In this document: positions 49,496 through 60,080 of the stretch, piece by piece
Layout of the letters: each line of letters starts with the position of its first letter
Numbering within the stretch: position 1 is the first letter of the stretch
Source: Diphasiastrum complanatum
Lineage: Eukaryota > Streptophyta > Lycopodiopsida > Lycopodiales > Lycopodiaceae
Direction: 5' to 3'
Assembly: GCA_029204225.1 (NCBI GenBank)
Contig: CM055111.1
Coordinates: forward strand, 16,353,019 to 16,417,018
Length of the DNA: 64,000 nucleotides
Notes under the pieces: model-generated
Databases searched by the model: none
Told to the model about the DNA's origin: nothing
The model's input: the letters and a program-made list of their open reading frames with translations, nothing else
Position numbers and translations under genes: made by a program

Positions 49496-51235
49496 CTAAT
49501 CCCATATTTTGGGTACTCTTGCCATTTGCCAATGTGCCATGCTAGGATTGGAACAGAATTTGCTTAAAGCATAAATAGAGAAAGCTAGATCGGGTCTGAT
49601 ACAAATTGTGAGGTACATCAAACTACCGATTAGTTTTGGTAAGGTATACCTGTCATCTTCTATTTTTCTTCGTCCGTTTTTGGGCAATCCTGCTTCATCA
49701 GCTTGGCTCCAGCTATCATTGGTGTGGCCTTTTCTTTGCAGTCCATCATGTGATACCGCTTGAGCACCTTTCTGGCATATTCAGACTGACTCAAGTGCAT
49801 TTTGCCTTTTATTCAATCTCTTCTGATTTTCAGCCCGAGGCATTTCATTGCTTCTCCTAGATTTGTGATTTCATAATTTTTAGAAATCTGACTCTTCGTG
49901 TCTTTGATCAGCATCAAGGAATTTCCTATCATAAGAGAATCATCCACCAAAATAGTCAGTATCACAAAATATAGATGAATCACAAATGAAGACATTACAG
50001 TCCGGTTGTGTAGGATTGAAGTCTAGAGACTTCAGAAGACTATCGAGCTTCTAATACCAAGCTCATAATGCTTGTTTTAGACCATAGATGCATCTTTCCA
50101 ACCGATAGACATATTGTGGATTGTCGGGGTCTTCAAATCCTTGAGGCTACTTCATGAAGATTTCGTCCTCTAGATCTCCGTGGAAAAAGGTTGTTTTCAC
50201 ATCAATCTAGTGTATTTCCAGATTGTACTGCGTGGCGTATGCAAGGACTAGTCGTATGCTTGTCATCTTGATCATCGACGAATATGTGTTGAAATAATCA
50301 ACACCATATCTTTGAGTGTAGCCCTTCACAACAAGCCTTGTCTTCTAATGGCCAACGATGCCATCTGATTTCATTTTCTTCTTGTACACTCACTTGCAGT
50401 CGACGATCTTTCTATTTTCTGGCAGTGGCTCTAGTGTCCATGCCTTGCTTTGCCTCATCGAGTTGATATCCTATGACATTGCCTACTTCCAAAATTCTCC
50501 CTCTGGACTTTGAATAGCTTCTTGATATGTTGTTGGCTCTTCAGCAAAGCTGCAGTACTCGAATTTTGTGTCTTCGCTCCACTGAATATTGTCAGCATAA
50601 TGGTTTGGAGGTCTTCTTTGTCTTGTTGACCTTATGGGTTCGTTTTGTCGCTGCTTGAACATTTCTTGTTCGTGGGGTTGATCATCTACTTCCTACTACT
50701 ATGGAGTCTATGGCTCAACATTCTGATTTGTCATCTATCCTCAATTTTCCTCTTGAATTGGCAGCAGTGTGAACATCTCATGGTCTCTTTCATCTTTTAG
50801 TCCAGAGAATGTGGACTCATCGAACTTCACATCTCTATTCGAAACAACCTTTTTCGTGGTTGGGTTGTAGAGCTTGTACACTTGTGTTCCGTTTGAGTAC
50901 CCGACCATGATCGTTTGCTCTGATTTATCATCGAGCTTGCTTCTCTTCTCTTTTGAATTGTGCTTGTCTGCTGCACATCCAAACACACGTACGTATGAGA
51001 GATCAAGCTTTCTATCTATCCACATTTCGTATGGTGTCTTATTTTCCAACGCTGTTATTGTTGATCTGCTCTACAGGTGTACAGCTGCTGCTATTGCCTC
51101 ATCCCAGAATTGACTTGGCAATTGAGCTTGTGCCATCATGCATCTGGCTCCTTCAACTAGCGTCATGTTTCTTCTCTCCACGACACCATTATATTCAAGT
51201 GTAATGCATGATGACAATCCAAAAAGATAGTATAG
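49496..51235 (-). pseudogene. heavily decayed copia B pol (integrase to RT)
   Basis: Minus-strand pieces in order: YNGVVERRNMTLVEGARCMM and FWDEAIAAAVHL (51200-51070), YEMWIDRKLDLSYVRVFGC and MVGYSNGTQVYKLYN (51049-50741). RT follows with about ten stops (50420-50000), including TRLVVKGYTQRYGVDYF, IDVKTTFFHGDLEDEIF and CIYGLKQA. Then come ILVDDSLMIGN, the YVDD box with Leu for Tyr (near 49950), and KLIGSLMYLTICIRPDLAF (49687-49496). RNase H is missing. Many stops sit where related elements have Trp or Gln, consistent with C-to-T decay. Confidence 0.82.
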
Positions 51236-51497
51236 GCACCAAATAGGTTTAGCGTTTTCCTCGAGTGGAATGGTATAGATTGCTACTTCAAGTGGGAATC
51301 CCTTCATTTTGGTGTAATTCCAAGAAAATACATCTCTGTATTTCCTAAAAAAGTCTGCAAACCAAAGAGTTGGTCTGGCGTCAAGTGGGCTCCGACATGA
51401 ACGAAACAATCCATGTCTTCATCAAGATCTTTAAGATTGAGTTGGAGTGTTTTAGCAGGTCCTTCAAAAGATGGAGAAGTCAGTGTAGGCTCCCGCT
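51236..51497 (-). pseudogene. Ty3-like relic L, downstream part
   Basis: Minus strand with one frame change: FEGPAKTLQLNLKDLDEDMD, HLTPDARPTLWFADFFRKYR, DVFSWNYTKMKGFPLEVAIY and TIPLEENAKP. The DVFSW...IPL...AKP pattern is typical of the segment just before the RT of plant Ty3 elements. It is cut by M at 51498 and by copia B near 51235, so the RT itself is lost. Confidence 0.7.
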
Positions 51498-52317
51498 TGT
51501 TGAATTTCACACGTGTGGATTGTCCACTACATGTACTTGTGATCTCCTAAGGTGTGTAGATGCACCAAGATCAAGACTAGATTGAGATTCAAGATCAATC
51601 TTTGATTCTATGGCAAAAACACACTACTACATGCATTCAATCACTTCCAAATCTCACTCACACGTGTGGGAAGTGTTCCAAAAGTATTCTAAGTAAAAAT
51701 AAGCTGCTCTCCTCGGGTAGAGAGAGAAAAACCATCATGAGCTCTCGGGTAGAGAGAGGAAGCTAGAAATTCAATGACACTCAAAATCCACTCAATCTCA
51801 AAATCAATTAGATCCAAAAGGAGGAGTACAATGATACTAATAGATTCATGAGCTACCACTATGCTTAACTATGATTGGATCACACTTTGCCACCTCTTAA
51901 TCCTATTGGACCATTGATCCATGCACCTCTTAATTCTATTGGACTATATTCAAGCACACCTCAATTTCCTATTGGACCTCACAAGGTTCCACCTCTAGTT
52001 CCTATTGGACCTCTTAAGCTTCATCAAACAAAAGCATGACACTTGTCTACACTCTAATTGGCACAAGTTTGGCTCTATTTTGGCTCAATATTGGCATTAC
52101 AAGTGGAAATGGATAATCTGCCATCTATGCCAAATTTGACCCTATCAACATCCTACACCTAAATGCTTGACTATGAAATTCTATGAGACCCCTATATCAA
52201 ACATTTTGATTCACTTTAAAATTCTCCACACGTGGGAACATCCTCCACACATGTGAGATTCACTTACAAACTTATATCATAAAAAATACCAAGCTAGATT
52301 TTTGCCAATTTCTCACA
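51498..52317 (-). repeat. 3' LTR of M
   Basis: TGTTGAATTTCACACGTGTG to ...CCAATTTCTCACA, 820 bp. It contains four CACGTG or near motifs (about 51509, 51660, 52230, 52247). Confidence 0.93.
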
Positions 52318-52332
52318 CTCCTCCTCAAAAAA
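52318..52332 (-). other. polypurine tract of M
   Basis: Plus strand CTCCTCCTCAAAAAA directly after the LTR; the minus strand is TTTTTTGAGGAGGAG before the 3' LTR. Confidence 0.85.
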
Positions 52333-52419
52333 TGGCTTGGAAAGGTACTAGATCACTTGAGAAGTTTGTAAATCTTTTTGAGTGGATCCTTTGGTATGCA
52401 TAAGAAGTGAAGATCAGCC

Positions 52420-53105
52420 AAGGGATCCATCATAGCAGCACCCTCACCATATCCATGATAAGATCTCTTTGGTAGAGATCTCTTGCCAATGCCTTTGAAG
52501 AGTGCTCCACCAATATGCCACTATTATCATGGGCTTCCTCCATGCTTGATGATGATCTTTGCCTTGAAAGTTCCACTTGCATGATGGATGCACCATAAAT
52601 AGAGAAATCTGAGGCTTCCAAGCCTCATAAGGATCATGGAGATCAAGATCATAAGATGTGAAACAATGATGATTATCAAGATTATGCTTTCTAGCTTGAC
52701 TAGTCCATATACAATGAACTATATCCATGATGGATCTAATCTTGATATCAAAGACTATCTTGATCTTTTTTAGGCTAGTTACTCTCTCAAGGATGTAAGT
52801 GTCCACTTTGGATGCTTCACTTAATCTCAAGAGGAGTTTACAATTTGCATCAAAACATGTGAAAACATGATTTTCAAAAAAGTGAGTACCAAGCTCAATC
52901 TTGTTCTCACTAGAACCAAGAGCATACTTTTGACAATACAATATCTTGCTTTCAAAAAGTATTGGAAACACATCTAAGTCAATAATGACAAGAAACATGT
53001 CCATACCATAAGCATCATACAAAACTAGTATAGCTTTTCTTGAACTTTGAGATCCAAAAAATTCAATGAAGCAAGATAGCATTTCAAGCAAAGGAAGAGA
53101 AGCAT
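52420..53105 (-). other. non-RT module of element M
   Basis: The minus-strand frame that starts in integrase (53643) stays open to 52444 but from about 53105 has no RT motif. It reads LLEMLSCFIEFFGSQSSRKA, FFENHVFTCFDANCKLLL, LSEASKVDT and IDLDVFPILFESK. The DNA shares GAAGCATCC and AAGTGGACAC with the F and G modules in the same order and strand, and HVFTC / SEAS-VDT matches HIFTC / SEAS-VDT of F1. The remainder is more diverged. No known domain is recognised. Confidence 0.6.
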
Positions 53106-53643
53106 ATATGAATGTGTTGTAGTAGATACAACATGAAAGATGCCCCTCTTTGCCATGTAAGGTGAGCCATAAAGACTCGGCCATGCATCTTGAAGATCTT
53201 CTTGAAATCATATGAAGAAGAAACTCCTCCTCACACATTGGCCCCATCATAACTTGAATACCTTCAAAAAGGATAACTTGTGATGCTTCTTGAGAAGCCT
53301 TGATCTCGGCCACTTCCAAGATTGAATCTTCATGCAATATGACATCTCTATTCACCATCACATTTGAAATAGAGAGTGTAAAGACACTAAAGGCCTCCTT
53401 GATGGATGAGTATCCAATCATGATCCATGAGCTTGGATCATCCTTCCTTCTTGTTTCCAAGGGAATATATGCAAAGCAAGCACTACCAAGTTCACTAAGG
53501 TGATCAACCTTAGGCTTCATCTTGAATAAAACTTCATATGGTGCTATTCCTTCAAGAGCTCCAATACTCCTCAAAGATTTGATCTTCAATGAGAATTTCT
53601 TCTCAACATATGCTTTGAATAATAAGGAATAATCATACACCAT
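53106..53643 (-). pseudogene. copia integrase remnant of M
   Basis: YSLLFKAYVEKKFSLKIKSL reaches the position of the second catalytic Asp, then jumps to ALEGIAPYEVLFKMKPKVDH and FAYIPLETRRKDDPS, deleting the Asp-Glu part of the core. IMVGYSS-like IMIGYSSIKEAFSVFTLSIS and the linker to RT follow. Integrase must be inactive. Confidence 0.82.
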
Positions 53644-55016
53644 AATACTTGAAGAGAGAAGATATGTGCATCTTGTGTAATCCTCCTCCTTTGAAATATT
53701 GGAAATATAAGAAACATCAAGAGAGTTGCACTCTCACTTGGATCCAATTTGTAGATGCCTTCAAATCTTGATCCATATGCAAGGATCTCACCATCCTTCT
53801 TAATCACACAATTGTCAATATTGAAATTGACATCAAAGCCACTATCAAGAAGTTGGCCAACACTTAAGATGTTCTTTGTAAGCTTTGGGACAAAAAGAAC
53901 ATTGTTGAGAAAGAGATCTTTAGAAGATGCAAGCTTCAAGGGAATAATCCCTACTCCTTCAATATTGCACTCATGCTTACTTGCAAAGTATATGGTCTTC
54001 TTGACTCCATCATAAGGCATAATAGATGAAAAAAAGTGCTTGGAGCCACACATATGTGAAGATGCTCCAGTATCAATATACCATGAATCATCCTTGTTGA
54101 AGGTGGAAGAGGAGAATCTTGATGCCATAAGAGAGCCTTCTCCATCACTTGCAATATAGTCTTCTTTCTCATTGGTGATGTTGGCTTGATTGAGTTGATT
54201 CTTCTTCTTGAAGAAATTGGTGGCATAATGGCCTTTCTTGCCACAATAAAAGCACATGATCATCTTCTTCTTGAGATTTGAATTAGAAGCATGAGAGGTA
54301 TCCTCCTCCTCTCCATCTTGGTCTTTAGCTTTGTCATTAGAGAAATGATGGTGTTGCTTCTTACTCCTCTCTTTGTGCTTGGCAAATAGAACTTTGCCAT
54401 CATCATGATTGAGTGATAGCTTGTCCATCCTCAAGAGTTTGTACTCTTGTCTTGATTCTTTAGAAATAAGCACACTTTGAAGGGCCTCCAAACTTGGTAG
54501 CTCCTCCTTAATAGCATAGGATTGGACAAGGTTGTCATATTCATCTCTCAAGCCATTGAGAATAACTTGGACTAGCTCACTTTGATTGATTGAGTCACCA
54601 ATACATGCAAGCTCCCTATGAATGTCCTTGACTCTCAAAACATAATTAGATGCACTCTCATCACTCTTTTGACTACTTTGGAATATTTGATTTTTAAGAG
54701 TGAGGAGCCTAGAGGTGTTCTTAGCCTCATAGATGAACTTGAGACAATCCCAAGCTTCCTTGGATGTAGAACAATCACCAATCTCCCTCAATATCTCATT
54801 AGAGGCATTCATCTTAATGTAGTGGAGAGCCATCCTAGCTCTCTTCTTGTATTTTTGTACTTCTTGAAGGACTTGAGGCTCCTCCTCAATCCCAAGTACA
54901 ATGTCCCTCACATCTTGGAGTATCAAGATGGACTCCATCCTCAACTTCCATATTGAATAATTGGAAGTAGACAATCTCTCACTTGGTTGCAACAAGTATG
55001 AACTCATTGAAGTCAT
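53644..55016 (-). CDS. copia gag-protease of M
   Basis: ATG 55016 opens a 476-codon frame: YLLQPSERLSTSNYSIWKLR, MESILILQDVRDIVLGIEEE, ALHYIKMNASNEILREIG, YVLRVKDIHRELACIG, a basic linker and the zinc knuckle CFYCGKKGHYATNFF. There Phe replaces the last Cys. Protease YIDTGASSHMCGSK and LFVPKLTKNILSVGQLL follow. The frame runs on to 53586 in shifted integrase DNA. Gag and protease are uninterrupted, so M could still make them, but RNA packaging may be impaired by the altered knuckle. Confidence 0.9.
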
Positions 55017-55761
55017 GTAAAGTGGAGATAAATAAAAGTGATGAACAAAAAATGTTGCTTCTCTCTCACTATAGGATCCAATAATGGTGTGCTACCATCT
55101 CCTATGCAAGATCTTGCAACAAACTGTGAGATGATTCTCACTAGCTATCTCAATCTCTCCAAAACTAGATCTACTTCACATCAAATGATGGAGTATGGGC
55201 AAAGTTAGGATCAAACACTCTTAGCACGTGTGAAATACACTCAAAAACCAAATTTGACTCAAATACAATGATATTGCATGAAACAAAATGGCTAAGATCT
55301 CAAAACAGTGCCTAGATCACATATAGATGAGATTGGTAAGCATTCAACTGTGATTTTGGATCAAACAAGCAATCTTTTGACCAAACCAAATGTGTCCACC
55401 CAGGTCTAGGTGCCCTACCTAACCCTCTTCAAAAGCTTATAACTTTTGATTGGCTCAACCAAATGGAATGAAACTGATTGCATCAGAAACTAGACAAAAA
55501 TAGCTTTAAAACAAGCTATCTAGCAAGATTTTTGGATCAAACATGAAAGAGAACTCCCAAACTGAAATTGGATGTTCCTCACACGTGTCTGAGCACCTGA
55601 TTCCGTACAGTACCAGGTCAGACCCAATCAATGTCCTTTTGATCTCTTTTGATCCAAAATTGAACAAGATAGCTAGGAAAATGGGCCTTGACAATTTCTA
55701 GCTCAAGATTGATGAATAGTTTTCACTCAAATGGATCAAAATGCATGGTAACCTTAGGTAG
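55017..55761 (-). other. leader of M
   Basis: Non-coding, colinear with the A1 leader (4904-5633) at high similarity, including TCACACGTGTCTGAGCACCT near 55579. Confidence 0.75.
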
Positions 55762-55773
55762 GCTCTGATACCA
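55762..55773 (-). other. primer-binding site of M
   Basis: Plus strand GCTCTGATACCA against the LTR start at 55774; minus strand TGGTATCAGAGC. Confidence 0.92.
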
Positions 55774-56593
55774 TGTTGAATTTCACACGTGTGGATTGTC
55801 CACTACATGTACTTGTGATCTCCTAAGGTGTGTAGATGCACCAAGATCAAGACTAGATTGAGATTCAAGATCTATCTTTGATTCTATGGCAAAAACACAC
55901 TACTACATGCATTCAATCACTTCCAACTCTCACTCACACGTGTGGGAAGTGTTCCAAAAGTATTCTAAGTAAAAACAAGCTGCTCTCCTCGGGTAGAGAG
56001 AGAAAAACCATCATGAGCTCTCGGGTAGAGAGAGAAAGCTAGAAATTCAATCACACTCAAAATCCACTCAATCTCAAAATCAATTAGATCCAAAAGGAGG
56101 AGTACAATGATACTAATAGATTCATGAGCTACCACTATGCTTAACTATGATTGGACCATAGTTTGTCACCTCTTGATCCTATTGGACCATTGATCCATGC
56201 ACCTCTTAATTCTATTGGACTATATTCAAGCGCACCTCAATTTCCTATTGGACCTCACAAGGTTCCACCTCTAAATCCTATTGGACCTCTTAAGCTTCAT
56301 CAAACAAAAGCATGACACTTGTCTACACTCTAATTGGCACAAGTTTGGCTCTATTTTGGCTCAATATTGGCATTACAAGTGGAAATGGATAATCTGCCAT
56401 CTATGCCAAATTTGACCCTATCAACATCCTACACCTAAATGCTTGACTATGAAATTCTATGAGACCCCTATATCAAACATTTTGATTCACTTTAAAATTC
56501 TCCACACGTGGGAACATCCTCCACACATGTGAGATTCACTTACAAACTTATATCATAAAAAATACCAAGCTAGATTTTTGCCAATTTCTCACA
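55774..56593 (-). repeat. 5' LTR of M
   Basis: TGTTGAATTTCACACGTGTG to ...CCAATTTCTCACA, 820 bp, near-identical to the 3' LTR. Confidence 0.93.
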
Positions 56594-57442
56594 CTGCTTT
56601 GGTTGTGGCAATTGTATACAACAACATTGTCAAGCATGAAATCCTTAAAATGTTGTGGAAGATCAAAAGGAGGTTCCACAAAGTTCTTGAGAACTTTGGG
56701 AATTATTGCGGGTGAATTGCTACCGGAGCATGACGCTCTTTTACTTAGTAGGGCCTTTTGAAGTTCAGACAATGGTTGAATTGGTTGTTTAAGTTTTGCA
56801 CGCATTTGTTTTTGTCGCTCAGTTAGTTTTGTGTCAATTATTTTGTTTGTCTAACCAATGTTTTCTGGTATAGTGTGTAGGCGGTGTGGTTGCCTCGCGG
56901 ATTAACTCTTCATCGAAGGCATCACAAACTTCGTCTGGGAGCTCTTCCCATTGGTAGATTTTGGATTTGGGCCTATAGGTCATTGTGTTGACTACCTTGG
57001 AGGAAGTTGTATATGAGCCATAGGGCCCGGGGACTTAATCTCCATTGAGATCATTTTAGGTGCAAATTGTTTATTATCGAGATAGTTGAGGATTTGTTTG
57101 TCACTCATTTTCTCATCAGTAATCAAAAGAATTCCGTCTTCCAAAACATGGGCTGTAGAACAATAGTTTCGTCTTGGCACCAAGCTATGGGAAATGTGTT
57201 TTGATGTCAATAGAATACGGATGGGTGTCTTCTTTGATGGTCTCTATGAAGCATCTATTGAAGTCACCACAGTCCATTGTGGCTAATGCGTGACCCCAAT
57301 TGATGATATCGGTTGAGTGAGTACAGCGTCCTCTCGACATGATAGGAACACTATCGGATGCTTCATAGGTTGCGGATGACCCGTCATCATAAACCTTGGT
57401 CGGCTTAACGTGGCCTATAGACTCGCTTTTCATTATTGCCAA
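56594..57442 (-). pseudogene. Ty3-like relic L, upstream part
   Basis: Minus-strand frames 57442-57185, 57210-56992 and 56805-56594 give VKPTKVYDDGSSATYEASD, WGHALATMDCGDFNRCF, HVLEDGILLITDEKMSDKQI, PSELQKALL-like PLSELQKALLSKRASCSGSN and FVEPPFDLPQHFKDFMLD. They continue across the M insertion into the pre-RT block at 51236-51497. Assigned to the region between protease and RT of a Ty3-type pol by position; no catalytic motif is visible here. Confidence 0.5.
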
Positions 57443-58940
57443 ATGTTATCTTACTTCTCCAATCTAATAATAAAAATAAAAATAAAAGCATTTTAATAGC
57501 ATCTCATGAAACCAGTTGAACTAACATTAGTTTACCATTGCCATGCACTGCTAAAGTTTTGAAGAAGTCAATAAGAGAAAAATGAAATTTTTTTACAAAA
57601 AAAATGTTGAAAGCTTTGATTGATTAATTCTCAACTGAGTTCTTCATGGCGAGTGCCATTATTATATGATTGTCTTTCTTCTGTTGACAAACAGAGCCTC
57701 TATTTTTTTTTAAAAGGTCTGATAGAAATTGAGATAAAACTACAAAGACATTTGCAAGGACGGTGAGCTATCAACAAGCTAGTGCATTATAATTAAGTCT
57801 CTAGCACCTCTTTTTATTTGCTTTCAAAGCTCGCATCATCCTTGTGTCAGCAAACTTAGTTGACTCTACCTAGACTCACAAGTTTTTGGTTTTTGTGGCT
57901 AAGTGGTTTAAGATTTGAGCTTTTGGAAAGAAATTTTTCATTCTTTTAAGGCAAATATAGTAGGTTAAATTTTAGAAGCTACATCAGTGACGTGATGACT
58001 ACATAGTCCAATATATGAATATACATCTAAATTGTATTAGGAAAATAGACTGTTTAATGTTACGATGAATATGGTGCTACAAGAGCTATCATTAAAGTGA
58101 CTCTACGAGGACAAACTTCTCTGGAAAATGGCTCATAGGAAAAATATTGATTGGAAAAGAATGAAGCAGGCCAAATCTCATATTCAAAGAAGAACAAGAA
58201 ATTGTTATTTGGATTCCATAGACTCCTATGAAATCCACCATCAGAACAAAGTGTAAGGATTGAGAATGTGATGAACATTAGAAGCAAAGGAAGCTAACAA
58301 ACTACTCAAAATTCAATAATTCAATAACAACTTATGGATCATCAACAACAATATGAAAAAGTAAGGACAAGCTGAAAGTGCAGCAATCCAATAAGCCACT
58401 CCCAATATGCTGCTGCTCTATTCTGATTCCAATCACTTGCCGTCGATGTTGCTATAAAACATCAATTAGGGATCGTTATGTCAATGAAAGCCAAAAATGA
58501 TTGCTTCTATTGTGGAAAACAACCAATCTCTATGTTGTAAGGTAGTACTCAATCTAGAGAGTAATTAGAGCTTCGATCACTTTAGATCCATTGCATTTTG
58601 TGAACAGGATATTGCATTATGATAGAAGACTTCTGTAGGCATTCAATGGACAATCGGGTTTGAAAATCCTATGTAGCAGTAGTGCCTTTTGAGGCCTATA
58701 TTTGTTCTGTCTGTAGTCTAATTTTCCAGCATGGGTAAGGTGAAATTTACAACCATCAGCACATAAATATATAAAGCAATTTGTAACGAGAACGAATAGC
58801 ATCACTTGAATGCAAATTAAAATTACCTTTTTGGCAGTCAAAAAGTGATGGAGTATGTTTTTAGTTGTTATTGTCCAACGAAATATGAAAAATATAGATC
58901 CAAAGTACACTGAATGGATCAACAAGATCTTAGCCAAATT
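57443..58940. other. unassigned AT-rich sequence
   Basis: No retroelement domain is recognised. Short minus-strand frames at 58287-58060 and 58937-58617 are Phe/Ile-rich and unconvincing. The right end merges into the LTR of element G without a clear edge. Confidence 0.45.
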
Positions 58941-58959
58941 TGGTTGGACATCTAGAAAT

Positions 58960-59522
58960 AGTTAGAAGATAGAAATCACTACTTTATGCATGCTAGAACT
59001 TAGAAATGCATAATAATCTGATCATAATCACTTATATATGACTTAGTACTGTCCCTGTCCATACATCAATAGTACTGTACTGTACTTGACACGTGTGGAA
59101 GCAAGATCTACAAGAAAATCAACATTCTACACATAGAGTTCCAAGATATCAAGAGAAATACACATGAGATGGACATAGAATCATAAGAGATGAATAAAAG
59201 AGAATAAAAGAATTTGTTCTCCATGCTACTACTGCTATTTATGTTTGCTCAAATGTCATTTGGCCACTTGCCCTAAACTTTTAAATGATAATTTCTTGGT
59301 ATCTCACCAAATGACCTAGAAATTCTAGTCTAGATGCAATGCATCAAATTAGCCAATTAGAATGGGTCCAAACGTGACCTCATCCACTTACCTACTTGCC
59401 AAAAAGAGTACAAACACTATTTAGGCCTTTATTGACATAAAAAAATCTATCTCTGAGTTGAGATCTAAATTGGGCCTCAAAATTGCCAAATGAACAATCA
59501 AACTAGTTGACAAATTTTCACA
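58960..59522 (-). repeat. 3' LTR of element G (left edge uncertain)
   Basis: The right edge is clear: ...AAATTTTCACA at 59522, then PPT complement CTCCCTAACC. Parts match the F LTRs in order: TACTGT-CTGTCCAT, ACGTGTGGA, TTCTACACATAGA(A/G)TT, AAGAGTACAAACACT-like and GGCCTCAA. G is thus a diverged relative of F. The other LTR edge was not found. Confidence 0.6.
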
Positions 59523-60080
59523 CTCCCTAACCACACTACTTTGATCCATCTTAAAAATGATCTCCATCCTAAGTATAGGCCTCTTTTCTATGCTTTTATA
59601 GTAACTTTCATAATTGATATAGAGAATAGTGTCCACATTGGATGCTTCACTATTCCTTACATCAAGTTTACATATCAAGATGTAACTAGAACATGAAGAA
59701 CCAAATAGAATGTAATTTAATGAATCCTGCATGCTTCCAACTTTGAACTCTCTAGAAAATAACAGCAATCAAAAAATAAATGTGAGTAATAAACCAATGC
59801 TTGCATGTCTTCTCCATCTTTGTCCTTTCTTGATATGTCTTGCCATAATACATCATCAACCCTTGATGACTTGACCATGAATGAGTGATATAATGAGCCT
59901 CCCCCAACTTCATTTCCATCAGCAAAACCAGCCAAGAGTGCTAGTACAACTCCAACATCAAAATGATGCAAAACAATGTAGCTAGTTTCACCATATCTTG
60001 ACAATTTGCACACATTCAAATGAAATTGACAAACATGAGATAGAACAAGTAAAGTAGACAAGTTTGTATAAAATTGCAAC
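59523..60080 (-). other. non-RT module of element G, next to PPT and LTR
   Basis: Minus strand from about 60080: VCKLSRYGETSYIVLHHFDV and LLAGFADGNEVGGG, VDDVLWQDISRKDKDGEDMQ, then in the next frame SCSSYILICKLDVRNSEASN, VDTILYINY and FKMDQSSVVRE. This is colinear with the F1 module, lacking about 150 bp present in F1. There is no RNase H: the module passes directly to GGTTAGGGAG, a PPT, and the LTR at 59522. Similarity to F1 is high at both DNA and peptide level. Confidence 0.78.

Larger units (their letters stand above)
51498..56593 (-). mobile_element. copia element M, non-autonomous, complete with both LTRs
   Basis: Both LTRs are exactly 820 bp (51498-52317 and 55774-56593), with TG/CA ends and, by eye, only about a dozen to twenty differences, the youngest-looking element here. 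PBS and PPT are in place. The interior, about 3.46 kb, has gag, protease, a deleted integrase, then non-RT sequence up to the PPT; no RT or RNase H. Flanks CCGCT (51493-51497) and CTGCT (56594-56598) are a likely 5-bp target duplication with one mutation. It lies inside Ty3-like relic L and shares LTRs with family A. Confidence 0.9.

Noticed and set aside
52444-53643. The 399-codon open frame as a novel host protein
   Set aside because: It begins in copia integrase, lies between the LTRs of M, and ends just short of the PPT.
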